Both the position numbers and the translations under genes were made by a program. Positions 24,897-36,700 of a DNA stretch of 46,611 nt are shown here, one piece after another; position 1 is the stretch's first letter, and each line of letters begins with the position of its first letter. Origin of the DNA: Stenotrophomonas daejeonensis (GTDB lineage Bacteria; Pseudomonadota; Gammaproteobacteria; Xanthomonadales; Xanthomonadaceae); the NCBI RefSeq assembly GCF_001431505.1, contig NZ_LDJP01000024.1, forward strand, positions 1 through 46,611, read 5' to 3'. A model generated the notes under the pieces. That model did not search any database, had not been told where the DNA came from, and saw only the letters and a program-made list of their open reading frames with translations.

Positions 24897-25519
24897 GGTT
24901 GTTCGGTACGCATCAGGCTTTGTACTTGCGCCAGTCCCGCGCGCGGCAGCGGCTTGCCGTCCTCGGCCGACAGCGGCGGGTTGCGCAACGCGTCCTCGGG
25001 CAGCACCACCAGTTCGAAGGCGATGCCGTCGGCGGCAAACTCCCAGGCCGGAACGCGTTGCGGCGACGCATGCGCGTCGATCCGTACGCCGCGGGTGCGG
25101 GCTTCGGCGGGGATCTGCTGCTCGTGCAGGAAGCGTTGCACCGCGTCAGCATCGTCGCAGTGCAGGTGCAGGACCACAGGGCTGTTGGCGTCGGCGGTCC
25201 CGGCCAGTACCGCGCCGGTCAGGCGCGGTTTGAAGGCGTGCAGGAAGCGCATGGCCTGCAGCGCCGATTCGCGGCGCAGGTGCAGTGCTTCGGGTTGCGA
25301 GCCGACATCGAACAATCGCTGCTGCTCGCGCAACGCGGCTTCCACCTGCGCCTGCCGCGGCCACCGCGATTCGTCGTGGATGCCCAGCCGCAGGGCGGCC
25401 TTGCGCCGCGCATGGTCGAGGTCGTGGATGCCGCTCTCACGGACCAGCCGGGCCGCCTCCTGGGCGATCCGCTGGCGCTCGCGCTCACCGCGTTGTACCT
25501 GCTGGCCGGGGTGGGGCAT
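24893..25519 (-). CDS. Conserved protein of unknown function downstream of mrcA
   Basis: A 208-residue soluble protein. The N-terminal half is helical and basic (ERQRIAQEAARLVRESG, ARRKAALRLGIHD, LREQQRLFD), followed by LHLRRESALQAMRFLHAFKPRLTG and a beta-rich part (VLAGTADANSPVVLHLHCDDADAV). This pattern matches a family found in pseudomonads and xanthomonads that is sometimes labelled nucleotidyltransferase or, wrongly I think, UDP-N-acetylmuramate-alanine ligase; no Mur-ligase ATP loop is present. The GTA-x8-HLHCDD stretch could be a nucleotidyltransferase-like core, but I would not assign an activity. It lies 81 bases after mrcA on the same strand. Its TAG stop comes from the adjacent REP element. 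The ATG at 25519 is the most likely start; 25570 is also in frame. Confidence 0.75.
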   Translation of the reverse strand: MPHPGQQVQRGERERQRIAQEAARLVRESGIHDLDHARRKAALRLGIHDESRWPRQAQVEAALREQQRLFDVGSQPEALHLRRESALQAMRFLHAFKPRLTGAVLAGTADANSPVVLHLHCDDADAVQRFLHEQQIPAEARTRGVRIDAHASPQRVPAWEFAADGIAFELVVLPEDALRNPPLSAEDGKPLPRAGLAQVQSLMRTEQP

Positions 25520-25600
25520 CGGGCTGCCTCCGTCAGTGCATGAGCCGGCCGCAGGCCGGTGCCGGGGCATGCACGGATGCCCGCCCCGGTGGGAACCTCG

Positions 25601-29303
<3,703 letters not shown>

Positions 29304-29304
<1 letters not shown>

Positions 29305-30041
29305 TGGCACGGATCAATCTATTGCCGTGGCGCGCCGAGCGGCGCAAACAGCGGCAGCGCGAGTTCTATTCGATGCTCGGCCTGGCCGCGGTGGCCGGCG
29401 TGGTGCTGTCGCTGCTGCTGTGGTTCTACTACAGCCAGCAGATCAGCGGCCAGAACGAGCGCAACGGCTACCTCCAGGCCGAGATCGCCAAGGTCAAGGA
29501 GCAGAACAAGGAAATCGACCGGCTGGACATCCAGAAGAAGCGCCTGCTCGATCGCAAGAAGGTGATCGAGGAGCTGCAGGGCAAGCGCTCGCAGATGGTG
29601 CACCTGTTCGACTCGCTGGTGCGGACCATCCCGGATGGCGTGGTGCTGACCTCGCTCAAGCAGGAAGGCGACCTGTTGACCCTGGAAGGACGCACCCAGT
29701 CCAACGCCCGGATCAGTACCTACATGCGCAACCTCGAAGGCTCGGGCTGGATGACCAACCCGGAGCTGTCGGTCATCGAGGCCAAGGCACAGGAGTCTTC
29801 CGGCAGCGGGGTGGACATCAAGTCGCTGCCCTACGTGTTCGTACTGCGGGTGAAGCTGCCGGCGCCGGGTGAGAACCAGGTTGCCGCGGCTGCGGCCGAG
29901 CCGGAGTCCGCCGATGCGGCTACACCGGCTGCGGCACCGGCAAGCGAGGCCGAGGCGCCGGCCGCTGCCACACCGGCCGCGGGTGAGCCGCAGGAACCGG
30001 CCACGCCCGCCGCCGCGGCGCAGAAGGAGGCCCGCTCGTGA
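29304..30041 (+). CDS. pilN: Type IV pilus assembly protein PilN
   Basis: A 245-residue bitopic inner-membrane protein. The N-terminal MARINLLPWRAERRK is the PilM-binding INLLPWR motif, then one membrane helix (about 24-42), a coiled coil (about 48-95, rich in Lys and Glu), and a ferredoxin-like periplasmic domain. The last 50 or so residues are an Ala/Pro/Glu-rich low-complexity tail (about 195-245), longer than in many homologues. It pairs with PilO in the periplasm. It overlaps pilM by one base and pilO by four (GTGA). Confidence 0.95.
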
Positions 30042-30718
30042 GCCAGAAGAAAACCAACCTCAAGGACCTGGACTTCAACAACATCGGCAACTGGCCGAAG
30101 CAGGCGAAGCTGGTGTTCTGCGTGCTGCTGGCGCTGCTGATCGTCGTCCTTTCCTACCTGCTCGTCGTGCGCGGCATGACCGAGGAACTGGAGGGACTGG
30201 AGCAGCGTGAAGTCACCCTGCGCCAGGAGTTCGAAAAGGAACAGAAGCGCGCGGTCAACCTGGACCCGTTGAAGCAGCAGCTGGCGCAGATGGAACAGGT
30301 GTTGCAGCAGATGCTGCGGCAGCTGCCCAGCAAGACCGAGATGCCGGACCTGATCATCGACGTGTCGCAGACCGCATTGTCCAGCGGGCTCAACAACGAG
30401 CTGTTCCAGCCCGGCGCGGAAGTACCCAAGGAGTTCTACGCCGAGAAGCCGATCGCCCTGCGCCTGGTGGGCAGCTACCACCAGTTCGGGGCGTTCGTCA
30501 GCGGCGTGGCTTCGCTGCCGCGAGTGGTGATCCTGACCATGCACGACATCAACCTGAAGCCCAAGGGCGGGAAGGGCGGCATTTCCGCGCGCAGTGGCGC
30601 GCTGGAGCTGTCCGGCACGGTCAAGACCTACCGCTACCTTGACGATACCGAGCTGGAAGAGCAGGAAAAGCAGGCCGCTGCCGAAGAGGCCGCGCGCAAG
30701 AAGGGGGGCAAGCGATGA
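30038..30718 (+). CDS. pilO: Type IV pilus assembly protein PilO
   Basis: A 226-residue inner-membrane protein of the pilus alignment complex. A short cytoplasmic segment with LKDLDFNNIGNWP, the PilO signature, precedes one membrane helix (about 24-43), a coiled coil (about 47-95), and a periplasmic ferredoxin-like domain (VGSYHQFGAFVSGVASLPRVV is conserved). It forms heterodimers with PilN and contacts PilP. The start is a GTG inside the pilN stop (30038-30041) and the end overlaps pilP by ATGA, so translation is coupled through the set. Confidence 0.95.
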   Translation: MSQKKTNLKDLDFNNIGNWPKQAKLVFCVLLALLIVVLSYLLVVRGMTEELEGLEQREVTLRQEFEKEQKRAVNLDPLKQQLAQMEQVLQQMLRQLPSKTEMPDLIIDVSQTALSSGLNNELFQPGAEVPKEFYAEKPIALRLVGSYHQFGAFVSGVASLPRVVILTMHDINLKPKGGKGGISARSGALELSGTVKTYRYLDDTELEEQEKQAAAEEAARKKGGKR

Positions 30719-31248
30719 CACGTTCCCTTCGCAATGCATGCGGCGTTCTTGCGCTGCTGCTGGTAGCGACCGGCTGCACGCGCGGCATCAGCAGCACGCC
30801 GGGTGATGCGCCCAACCTGGAAAAGTGGATGGCCGACGTGCGTGCACGGCCGGCCGAGCCGCTGGAGCCGCTGCCGGTGATGCAGCAGTTCGAGACGTTC
30901 GAATACTCGGCGCAGGGGCTGCGCGATCCGTTCAGCGATGCTTGGGTCAATCCGGACGGGGGAAGCGGCTTGCGCCCGGATCCCAACCGGCGCAAGGAGC
31001 CGCTGGAAGCCTTCCCGCTCGACAGCCTGGACATGGTTGGCACCATCGGCAAGGGAGCGGGCATGGTCGCGCTGGTAATGGGGCCAGACAAGGTGACCTA
31101 CCGCGTCCGCCCGGGGGTGTACCTGGGGCAGAGCGATGGCCGCATCACCGCCGTGCGTGAAGACGGCATTGAGCTGATTGAACTGGTGCCGGACGGTGCT
31201 GGCGGCTGGCTGGAACGCCCGGCCTCGCTGGCACTGGACGATCGTTGA
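30715..31248 (+). CDS. pilP: Type IV pilus lipoprotein PilP
   Basis: A 177-residue lipoprotein with lipobox LVATGC (Cys21). A natively extended N-terminal part (about 22-75), which in relatives binds the PilNO dimer, includes YSAQGLRDPFSD, a PilP hallmark. The C-terminal beta-sandwich (about 95-175) has LDMVGTIGKGAGMVALVMGP and VYLGQSDGRITAV and should bind the N0 domain of PilQ, joining inner and outer membrane parts of the pilus machine. It overlaps pilO by four bases; pilQ begins 19 bases after it. Confidence 0.95.
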   Translation: MTRSLRNACGVLALLLVATGCTRGISSTPGDAPNLEKWMADVRARPAEPLEPLPVMQQFETFEYSAQGLRDPFSDAWVNPDGGSGLRPDPNRRKEPLEAFPLDSLDMVGTIGKGAGMVALVMGPDKVTYRVRPGVYLGQSDGRITAVREDGIELIELVPDGAGGWLERPASLALDDR

Positions 31249-31267
31249 TTGATTAGGGGATAGCACG

Positions 31268-33145
31268 ATGACTTTTTCCAAAGCCCTGAGCCTGCGTCCC
31301 GCCCGGCGCCAAGCGATGGTCCATGCCCGCGCACTGGGAGTTGCGCTGGCACTGGCCTGCGGCTCTCCGTTCATGGCCTTCGCGGCCAATACCGTCCCCG
31401 ACGCTGCGGTGCAGCCGGCGGCGACGGTCGCGGTCACCAAGGTCGACTTCAAGCGCGGTGACGACGGCGCCGGCCGCCTGATCCTGCAGTTCGACGGGCA
31501 GGGCGCGAGCCCCGACCTGCGCACGCAGGGCAACGACGTCGTGGTCGACGTCGGTAATGCGACCCTGCCGGCCGAACTGCAGCGTCCGCTCAACGTGGTG
31601 GACTTCGCCACGCCGGTGCAGCGCATCGATGCCCGGCCCTCCGGGCATGGTTCGCAGCTGGTGCTCAGCACGCAGGGCGCGTTCGAGTCGCTGGCCTACC
31701 AGACCGGCAACGAGTACGTAGTGGAGATCGCGCCACGACAGGAAGCATCGGCCACCGGTTCGGTGACTGCCAAGACCGTGGCGCAGGCCGCCGCGGCGGT
31801 AGCCGCGCGCGGCTACAGCGGCAAGCCGGTGACGTTCAACTTCCAGGACGTGCCGGTGCGCACGGTGCTGCAACTGGTCGCCGAGGAATCGGGGCTGAAC
31901 CTGGTGGCTTCGGACACCGTGCAGGGCAGCGTGACCCTGCGCCTGGTCAACGTGCCGTGGGACCAGGCGCTGGACATCGTGCTGCGTGCCAAGGGCCTGG
32001 ACAAGCGCCGCGACGGCGGCGTGATCTGGGTGGCGCCGCAGGCGGAGCTGGCCAAGTTCGAGCAGGACAAGGAAGACGCGCGCATCGCGCTCGAGGAGCG
32101 CGAGAACCTGGTCACCGACTACATCCAGATCAACTACCACAACGCCGATGCGATCTTCAAAGCCTTGACCGAGGCCAAGGGCATCGGCAACCGCGGTGGC
32201 GGTTCGGGTGGCAGTGGCGGCCAGCGCGAGAACGGCTTCCTGTCCTCGCGTGGCATGATCGTGGCCGACGAACGCACCAACACGCTGATGATCAGCGACA
32301 TCCCGAAGAAGATCGCGCAGATGCGCGAGCTGATCGCGGTGATCGACCGTCCGGTGGATCAGGTCCTGATTGAGGGCCGCATCGTCATCGCCACCGATAC
32401 CTTCGCGCGTGACCTGGGCGCCAGGTTCGGCGTCAACGTCAACAACATGAACCCGGCCACCGGCAGGGGCGATGCCTATGGCGGCACCCTCGGCACCAAT
32501 GGCAACACCATTACTGATCGCGGGCTCAACGTGAACCTGCCGGCCGGCACCTTCACCAACACTGCCCCCGGTGCGATTGCCTACACGCTGCTGCGTGGCG
32601 GCTTCTCGCTGGACGTGGAACTGTCGGCGATGCAGGAAGAGGGACGTGGCGAGGTGGTGTCCAACCCGCGCATCGTCACCGCCAACCAGCGTGAGGGCGT
32701 GATCAAGCAGGGCAAGGAAATCGGCTACGTCACCATTTCCGGTGGCGGCGGCGCCGGTGGTGCGGCCACGGCCAACGTGCAGTTCAAGGAAGTGGTGCTG
32801 GAGCTGAAGGTCACCCCGACCATCACTCAGGACAACCGCGTCTTCCTGAACATGAACGTGAAGAAGGACGAAGTGCAGGAGTTCATGGACGTCGACAACT
32901 ACGGCAATGTGCCGGTCATCAACCGTCGCGAGATCAATACCGCGGTGCTGGTCGATGATGGCCAGACCGTGGTGATCGGCGGCGTCTATGAATTCAGCGA
33001 TCGCAGCAGCGTGAGCAAGGTGCCGTTCCTGGGCGACATCCCGTTCCTTGGCAACCTGTTCAAGAAGCGCGGCCGCAGCAAGGACAAGGCCGAGCTGCTG
33101 GTGTTCGTGACGCCGAAGATCCTGCGCGTGGCCAAGCCGAACTGA
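31268..33145 (+). CDS. pilQ: Type IV pilus secretin PilQ
   Basis: A 625-residue outer-membrane secretin through which the pilus passes. A signal peptide of about 40 residues ends at AFAANT. One AMIN domain (about 55-155, peptidoglycan binding) is visible, whereas many PilQ have two. The STN/N0 region (VTFNFQDVPVRTVLQLVAEE), the secretin N1 ring (with a Gly-rich GGGSGGSGG loop) and the secretin barrel (VLIEGRIVIA, VVSNPRIVTANQ, VPFLGDIPFLGNLFKKR) follow. The start has AGGGGA at 31255-31260, seven bases upstream. It is the last gene of pilMNOPQ and is followed by a strong terminator. Confidence 0.97.
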   Translation: MTFSKALSLRPARRQAMVHARALGVALALACGSPFMAFAANTVPDAAVQPAATVAVTKVDFKRGDDGAGRLILQFDGQGASPDLRTQGNDVVVDVGNATLPAELQRPLNVVDFATPVQRIDARPSGHGSQLVLSTQGAFESLAYQTGNEYVVEIAPRQEASATGSVTAKTVAQAAAAVAARGYSGKPVTFNFQDVPVRTVLQLVAEESGLNLVASDTVQGSVTLRLVNVPWDQALDIVLRAKGLDKRRDGGVIWVAPQAELAKFEQDKEDARIALEERENLVTDYIQINYHNADAIFKALTEAKGIGNRGGGSGGSGGQRENGFLSSRGMIVADERTNTLMISDIPKKIAQMRELIAVIDRPVDQVLIEGRIVIATDTFARDLGARFGVNVNNMNPATGRGDAYGGTLGTNGNTITDRGLNVNLPAGTFTNTAPGAIAYTLLRGGFSLDVELSAMQEEGRGEVVSNPRIVTANQREGVIKQGKEIGYVTISGGGGAGGAATANVQFKEVVLELKVTPTITQDNRVFLNMNVKKDEVQEFMDVDNYGNVPVINRREINTAVLVDDGQTVVIGGVYEFSDRSSVSKVPFLGDIPFLGNLFKKRGRSKDKAELLVFVTPKILRVAKPN

Positions 33146-33165
33146 GCCGGGCCACTGGGTGTCTG

Positions 33166-33196
33166 GAAAGGGCCGCCGCGAGGCGGCCCTTTTCGT
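33166..33196 (+). terminator. Rho-independent terminator after pilQ
   Basis: Stem of 11 bases, AAAGGGCCGCC (33167-33177) with GGCGGCCCTTT (33182-33192), loop GCGA, ending in TTTT. It closes the pil operon. Confidence 0.88.
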
Positions 33197-33247
33197 TGCC
33201 CGCATGGACGGTGAACCATTTCACGGTGGATCGGTCAAACTGCGGCC

Positions 33248-34258
33248 ATGAACCTGCCTCCCACTCCGCCGGAACAGCCGGCTGCCGGAAACGGATTGCA
33301 CGGCGATTTCATCGCCCTGCGTGACGCGCTCGCCACCGAAATCGTTGGCCAGTCGCTGCTGGTCGAACGCCTGCTGATCGCATTGCTGGCCGATGGCCAC
33401 CTGCTGGTCGAAGGCGCGCCCGGCCTTGCCAAGACCACCGCGATCCGCGCGCTGGCCACCCGCATCGATGCCGGTTTCGCGCGCATCCAGTTCACCCCGG
33501 ACCTGTTGCCGGCCGACCTTACCGGCACCGATATCTGGCGGCCGCAGGAAGGCCGTTTCGAGTTCCAGCCGGGGCCGGTGTTCCATTCGATCCTGTTGGC
33601 CGACGAGATCAACCGTGCCCCGGCCAAGGTACAGTCGGCGCTGCTGGAGGCGATGGGCGAACGGCAGGTGACGGTCGGGCGCACCACCTACCCGCTGCCG
33701 CCGGTGTTCCTGGTGATGGCGACGCAGAATCCGATCGAGCAGGAAGGCACCTTCCCGCTGCCCGAGGCACAACTGGACCGCTTCCTGATGCACGTGCGCA
33801 TCGGCTATCCCGATGCCGGCGCCGAGGTCGAGATATTGCGGTTGGCCCGTGAGCGCGCCCTTCAGGCGATGGACGCCCGGCCCGCGGTGGTGCGGAAGCT
33901 GTCGCTGCAACAGGTTGAACAGGCGCGGCGTGCAGTGTTGGAGCTGCACGTGGCACCGCAGCTGGAGCGTTATCTGGTCGAGCTGGTGCTGGCCTCGCGC
34001 GATGCCGGCGCGCATGACCCTGCGCTGGCGCGGCGCATCGCCTGGGGCGCAAGTCCGCGCGGCTCCATCGCGCTGGAACGCTGCGCGCGGGCGAAGGCCT
34101 GGCTGGCCGGGCGTGATTACGTGACCCCGGACGACGTGCGCGCGGTAGCGCCGGACGTGTTGCGCTACCGCGTGCTGCCCAGCTATGAAGCGGCTGCCGA
34201 AGGCTGGGATGGCGAGCGCCTGGTTGCTGCGTTGCTCGATTGCGTGCCGTTGCCGTGA
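33248..34258 (+). CDS. MoxR family AAA+ ATPase
   Basis: A 336-residue AAA+ ATPase thought to act as a chaperone for VWA-domain proteins encoded nearby. Walker A is GAPGLAKT (56-63), Walker B with the following Asn-Arg is ILLADEINRAP (115-125), sensor 1 is VMATQNPIEQEGTFPLPEAQLDRF, and the C-terminal lid has WGASPRGSIALE, the MoxR signature. It heads the Bat operon, and its stop overlaps the DUF58 start by one base (TGATG). Targets are inferred from operon partners. Confidence 0.95.
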   Translation: MNLPPTPPEQPAAGNGLHGDFIALRDALATEIVGQSLLVERLLIALLADGHLLVEGAPGLAKTTAIRALATRIDAGFARIQFTPDLLPADLTGTDIWRPQEGRFEFQPGPVFHSILLADEINRAPAKVQSALLEAMGERQVTVGRTTYPLPPVFLVMATQNPIEQEGTFPLPEAQLDRFLMHVRIGYPDAGAEVEILRLARERALQAMDARPAVVRKLSLQQVEQARRAVLELHVAPQLERYLVELVLASRDAGAHDPALARRIAWGASPRGSIALERCARAKAWLAGRDYVTPDDVRAVAPDVLRYRVLPSYEAAAEGWDGERLVAALLDCVPLP

Positions 34259-35253
34259 TGAAGCGGGGAACGGGGAACGGGGAACAGGGAATGGCGGTAT
34301 CCGGTGAGCCGTCGGTTCACGGCGAGGCTCCGTTCCCCGTTTCCGATTTCCCCGTCTCCGCTGCCAATGGTCTCGTGCCCGCGTTGCCCGAACTGATTGC
34401 ATTGCGCCGCCTGGCGTCGCGCGGCAACGATCCACGACGTGGCCGTCGTGGCGTGGTCGGCCGCGCCGCGGCGGTCCAGCGCGGGCGTGGCATGGAGTAC
34501 GCCGAGTCGCGTGAGTACGTGGCTGGCGACGATGCCCGGCATATCGACTGGAAACTCAGTGCCCGCACCGGTTTCACCCACACCAAGACCTTCCAGAGCG
34601 AGCGCGAGCGGGTCAGCCTGATCGTGGCCGATACCGCGCCAGCGCTGTATTTCGGTACCCGTGTGCGCTTCAAGTCGGTGCAGGCCGCGCGCGCCGGGGC
34701 GGTGGCGGCGTGGTCGGCATTGCGCGATGGCGACCGGGTGGCGGCATTGTGCGATGGCGGACAGGGCGGACTGGTACCGCCGACGGGCGGAACGCGCGGG
34801 GTCCTGCGCGTGCTCGATGCGCTGGCGCGTTGGTACCGCGCACCGCCGCCGGCTGGCGATAGTGGATTGCAGGCCGCGCTGGAGCAGGCCGCACGCTTGC
34901 TGCACCCGGGCGCGCGTGCGCTGGTGCTGGCCGACCCGGCCAGTGCGCTGGCCGTCGCGCCGGCCGTCTGGTCGGCGTTGTCGATGCACGTGGACGTGCG
35001 GCTGTTGCTGCTGGTCGATCCGCTGGAACTGGAGCCGCCGGACTGCGTGCTGCCGCTGTCCACGCCGCATGGACGGATGCAACTGGACCTTGCCAGCACG
35101 CCGGCGCGTGAAGCCTGGGATGCTGCCTTCGTCGCGCCGATCGAGGCGCTGTGCGGCAGCCTGCCGGGCCGGCGCATCCAGGTGCAGGTGCTGTCCAGCG
35201 ACGACGCCAGCGATGCATGGCTGGCGGCCGGCGTGCAACGGGGAGGCCGGTGA
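34258..35253 (+). CDS. DUF58 domain protein, N-terminus formed by a repeat element
   Basis: Up to 331 residues. The DUF58 signature REYVAGDDARHIDWK is clear, preceded by LPELIALRRLASRG and followed by KTFQSERERVSLIVAD and a VWA-like fold. The family occurs next to MoxR and VWA genes; in this position it is probably a membrane-associated or cytosolic partner of the MoxR complex. The first 35 codons lie in a G-rich inverted repeat (34264-34360), giving a low-complexity start (KRGTGNGEQGMAVSG, then PFPVSDFPVS). Reading stays open through it. The real start may therefore be 34258 (overlapping moxR), or the GTG at 34375 (VPALPEL), where family similarity begins. It overlaps the next gene by four bases (GTGA). 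Confidence 0.88.
   Translation: MKRGTGNGEQGMAVSGEPSVHGEAPFPVSDFPVSAANGLVPALPELIALRRLASRGNDPRRGRRGVVGRAAAVQRGRGMEYAESREYVAGDDARHIDWKLSARTGFTHTKTFQSERERVSLIVADTAPALYFGTRVRFKSVQAARAGAVAAWSALRDGDRVAALCDGGQGGLVPPTGGTRGVLRVLDALARWYRAPPPAGDSGLQAALEQAARLLHPGARALVLADPASALAVAPAVWSALSMHVDVRLLLLVDPLELEPPDCVLPLSTPHGRMQLDLASTPAREAWDAAFVAPIEALCGSLPGRRIQVQVLSSDDASDAWLAAGVQRGGR
34264..34360. repeat. G-rich inverted repeat inside the DUF58 gene start
   Basis: The left arm is three tandem GGGGAAC-like units (34265-34285), and the right arm, GTTCCCCGTTTCC onward (34332-34354), is its imperfect reverse complement. Between them GTGAGCC at 34304-34310 and GGTTCAC at 34314-34320 form an inner stem. The layout resembles dispersed intergenic palindromes of this family, here in frame within a coding region. 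Confidence 0.65.
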
Positions 35254-35702
35254 GCGCGCCGTTGCCGCTGCGGGACGTGCACCTGCCCGCTGCGCCGGAT
35301 TGGTGGCCGCCGGCGCCGGGTTGGTGGCTGCTGGCCGCAGCCATTGCCGTGGCGTTGCTGCTGCTGGCATGGCTGCGGGGGCGGCGTCGGCGCCGCCGCC
35401 AGCGTTGGTTGGCATTGTTCGATACGGCCTTGGCCGCCGCAGACACGCCTGTCGCGCGGATTGCCGCCGCTTCGGAGCTGTTGCGCCGTGCCGTGCGCCG
35501 TTCCGCACCGCGTGCGGTGCACTTGCAAGGTGAGCAATGGCTGCGTTTCCTCGACGGCAGGCAAGGCCACGCCTTCAGCGAAGGCGACGGCCGTCTGCTG
35601 CTCGATGGCGGTTATCGTCGCGACGTGGAGGCGGGGCAGGCAACGCGGCTGTGTGCACTGGCCCGCATCCGCTTCCTCGCACTGATGGAGGCGCGGCGTT
35701 GA
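35250..35702 (+). CDS. DUF4381 family membrane protein of the Bat operon
   Basis: A 150-residue single-span protein. The N-terminal LPLRDVHLPAAPDWWPPAPGW motif region is typical of DUF4381 proteins, followed by one membrane helix (about 25-42) and a strongly basic stop-transfer stretch (RGRRRRRRQRW). The cytoplasmic helical part includes SELLRRAVRRSAPRAVHLQG and GEQWLRFLD, also typical. Start is a GTG inside the DUF58 stop (35250-35253). It ends in TGATG with the first VWA gene. Function unknown; operon position suggests a membrane scaffold for the MoxR/VWA system. Confidence 0.88.
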   Translation: MSAPLPLRDVHLPAAPDWWPPAPGWWLLAAAIAVALLLLAWLRGRRRRRRQRWLALFDTALAAADTPVARIAAASELLRRAVRRSAPRAVHLQGEQWLRFLDGRQGHAFSEGDGRLLLDGGYRRDVEAGQATRLCALARIRFLALMEARR

Positions 35703-36700
35703 TGGACGCTGCGCGCGAATTGCTGTCGGACCTGCTGCCGGCCTTTGCTTGGCCGTGGATGTGGCTGGCATTGCCATTGCCGTTGTTGGTGCGCTGGTGG
35801 CCACTGTCCGCGCGCCGGGTGCCGGCCTTGCGGGTGCCTTGGGAGCCGGAGCGCCTGCAGGTGGAAACGACGGCGCGCCGCGGGCCCTCGCTGCGCATGC
35901 TGTTGCCGTGGCTGGCATGGATCGCCCTGTGCGCGGCGGCCGCGCGCCCGCAGCAGGCGGGTGAGCCGGTGGAACCGCCGCGGCAGGCGCGGCAGATGAT
36001 GTTGGCCGTGGACCTGTCCGGCAGCATGAGCGAGGCCGACATGCAACTGGGTGGGCGGGTGGTGGACCGCCTCACCGCCGCCAAGGCGGTGCTGGCCGAT
36101 TTCCTCGAACGCCGCGAAGGCGACCGCATCGGCCTGCTGGTGTTCGGCCAGCGCGCCTATGCGTTGACGCCGCTCACCGCCGACCGCGCCAGCGTGCGCG
36201 AGCAGCTGCGCGACAGCGTGGTCGGCCTGGCCGGGCGCGAGACTGCGCTGGGCGACGCCATCGGATTGGCGGTCAAGCGCCTGCGCGAGCAGCCCGAAGG
36301 CCAGCGCGTGCTGATCCTGCTTACCGACGGCGTCAACACCGCCGGCGTGCTGGAACCGCTGAAGGCCGCCGAGCTGGCCAAGGCCGAAGGCGTGCGCGTG
36401 CACACCATCGCCTTCGGCGGCAGCGGCGGGCTCTCGCTGTTCGGCATGACATTGCCCGGCAGCGAGGACCCGATCGACGAGGACACGCTGGCGCGCATCG
36501 CCAGGGAAACCGGCGGCCGCTTCTTCCGCGCACGCAATACCAATGAACTGGCCGGCATCTATGCCGAGCTGGACCGACTGGAGCCGGTGAAGAGCGCCGG
36601 CCCCGCGCTGCGGCCGTGGCTGGAGCGCTACCCGTGGCCGCTGGCGGCGGCATTGTTGCTGGGCGTCGCCGCGCTGATCTGGCCGGGGCCGCGGCGATGA
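35702..36700 (+). CDS. VWA domain membrane protein, BatA type
   Basis: A 332-residue protein with an N-terminal membrane region (two hydrophobic segments, about 14-32 and 65-82), a von Willebrand A domain (about 98-300) and a C-terminal membrane helix (about 312-328). The metal-ion-dependent adhesion site is intact: Asp104, Ser106 and Ser108 (AVDLSGSMSE), with the Thr loop in TPLTADRAS and the Asp of LLTDGVNTAG. This matches BatA of the aerotolerance-type operons. It overlaps the DUF4381 stop by one base and the next gene by four (ATGA). Confidence 0.93.
   Translation: MDAARELLSDLLPAFAWPWMWLALPLPLLVRWWPLSARRVPALRVPWEPERLQVETTARRGPSLRMLLPWLAWIALCAAAARPQQAGEPVEPPRQARQMMLAVDLSGSMSEADMQLGGRVVDRLTAAKAVLADFLERREGDRIGLLVFGQRAYALTPLTADRASVREQLRDSVVGLAGRETALGDAIGLAVKRLREQPEGQRVLILLTDGVNTAGVLEPLKAAELAKAEGVRVHTIAFGGSGGLSLFGMTLPGSEDPIDEDTLARIARETGGRFFRARNTNELAGIYAELDRLEPVKSAGPALRPWLERYPWPLAAALLLGVAALIWPGPRR

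Noticed and set aside
24893..25519. Annotation of the gene after mrcA as UDP-N-acetylmuramate-alanine ligase
   Set aside because: It is only 208 residues and lacks the Mur ligase ATP-binding loop and domain structure.
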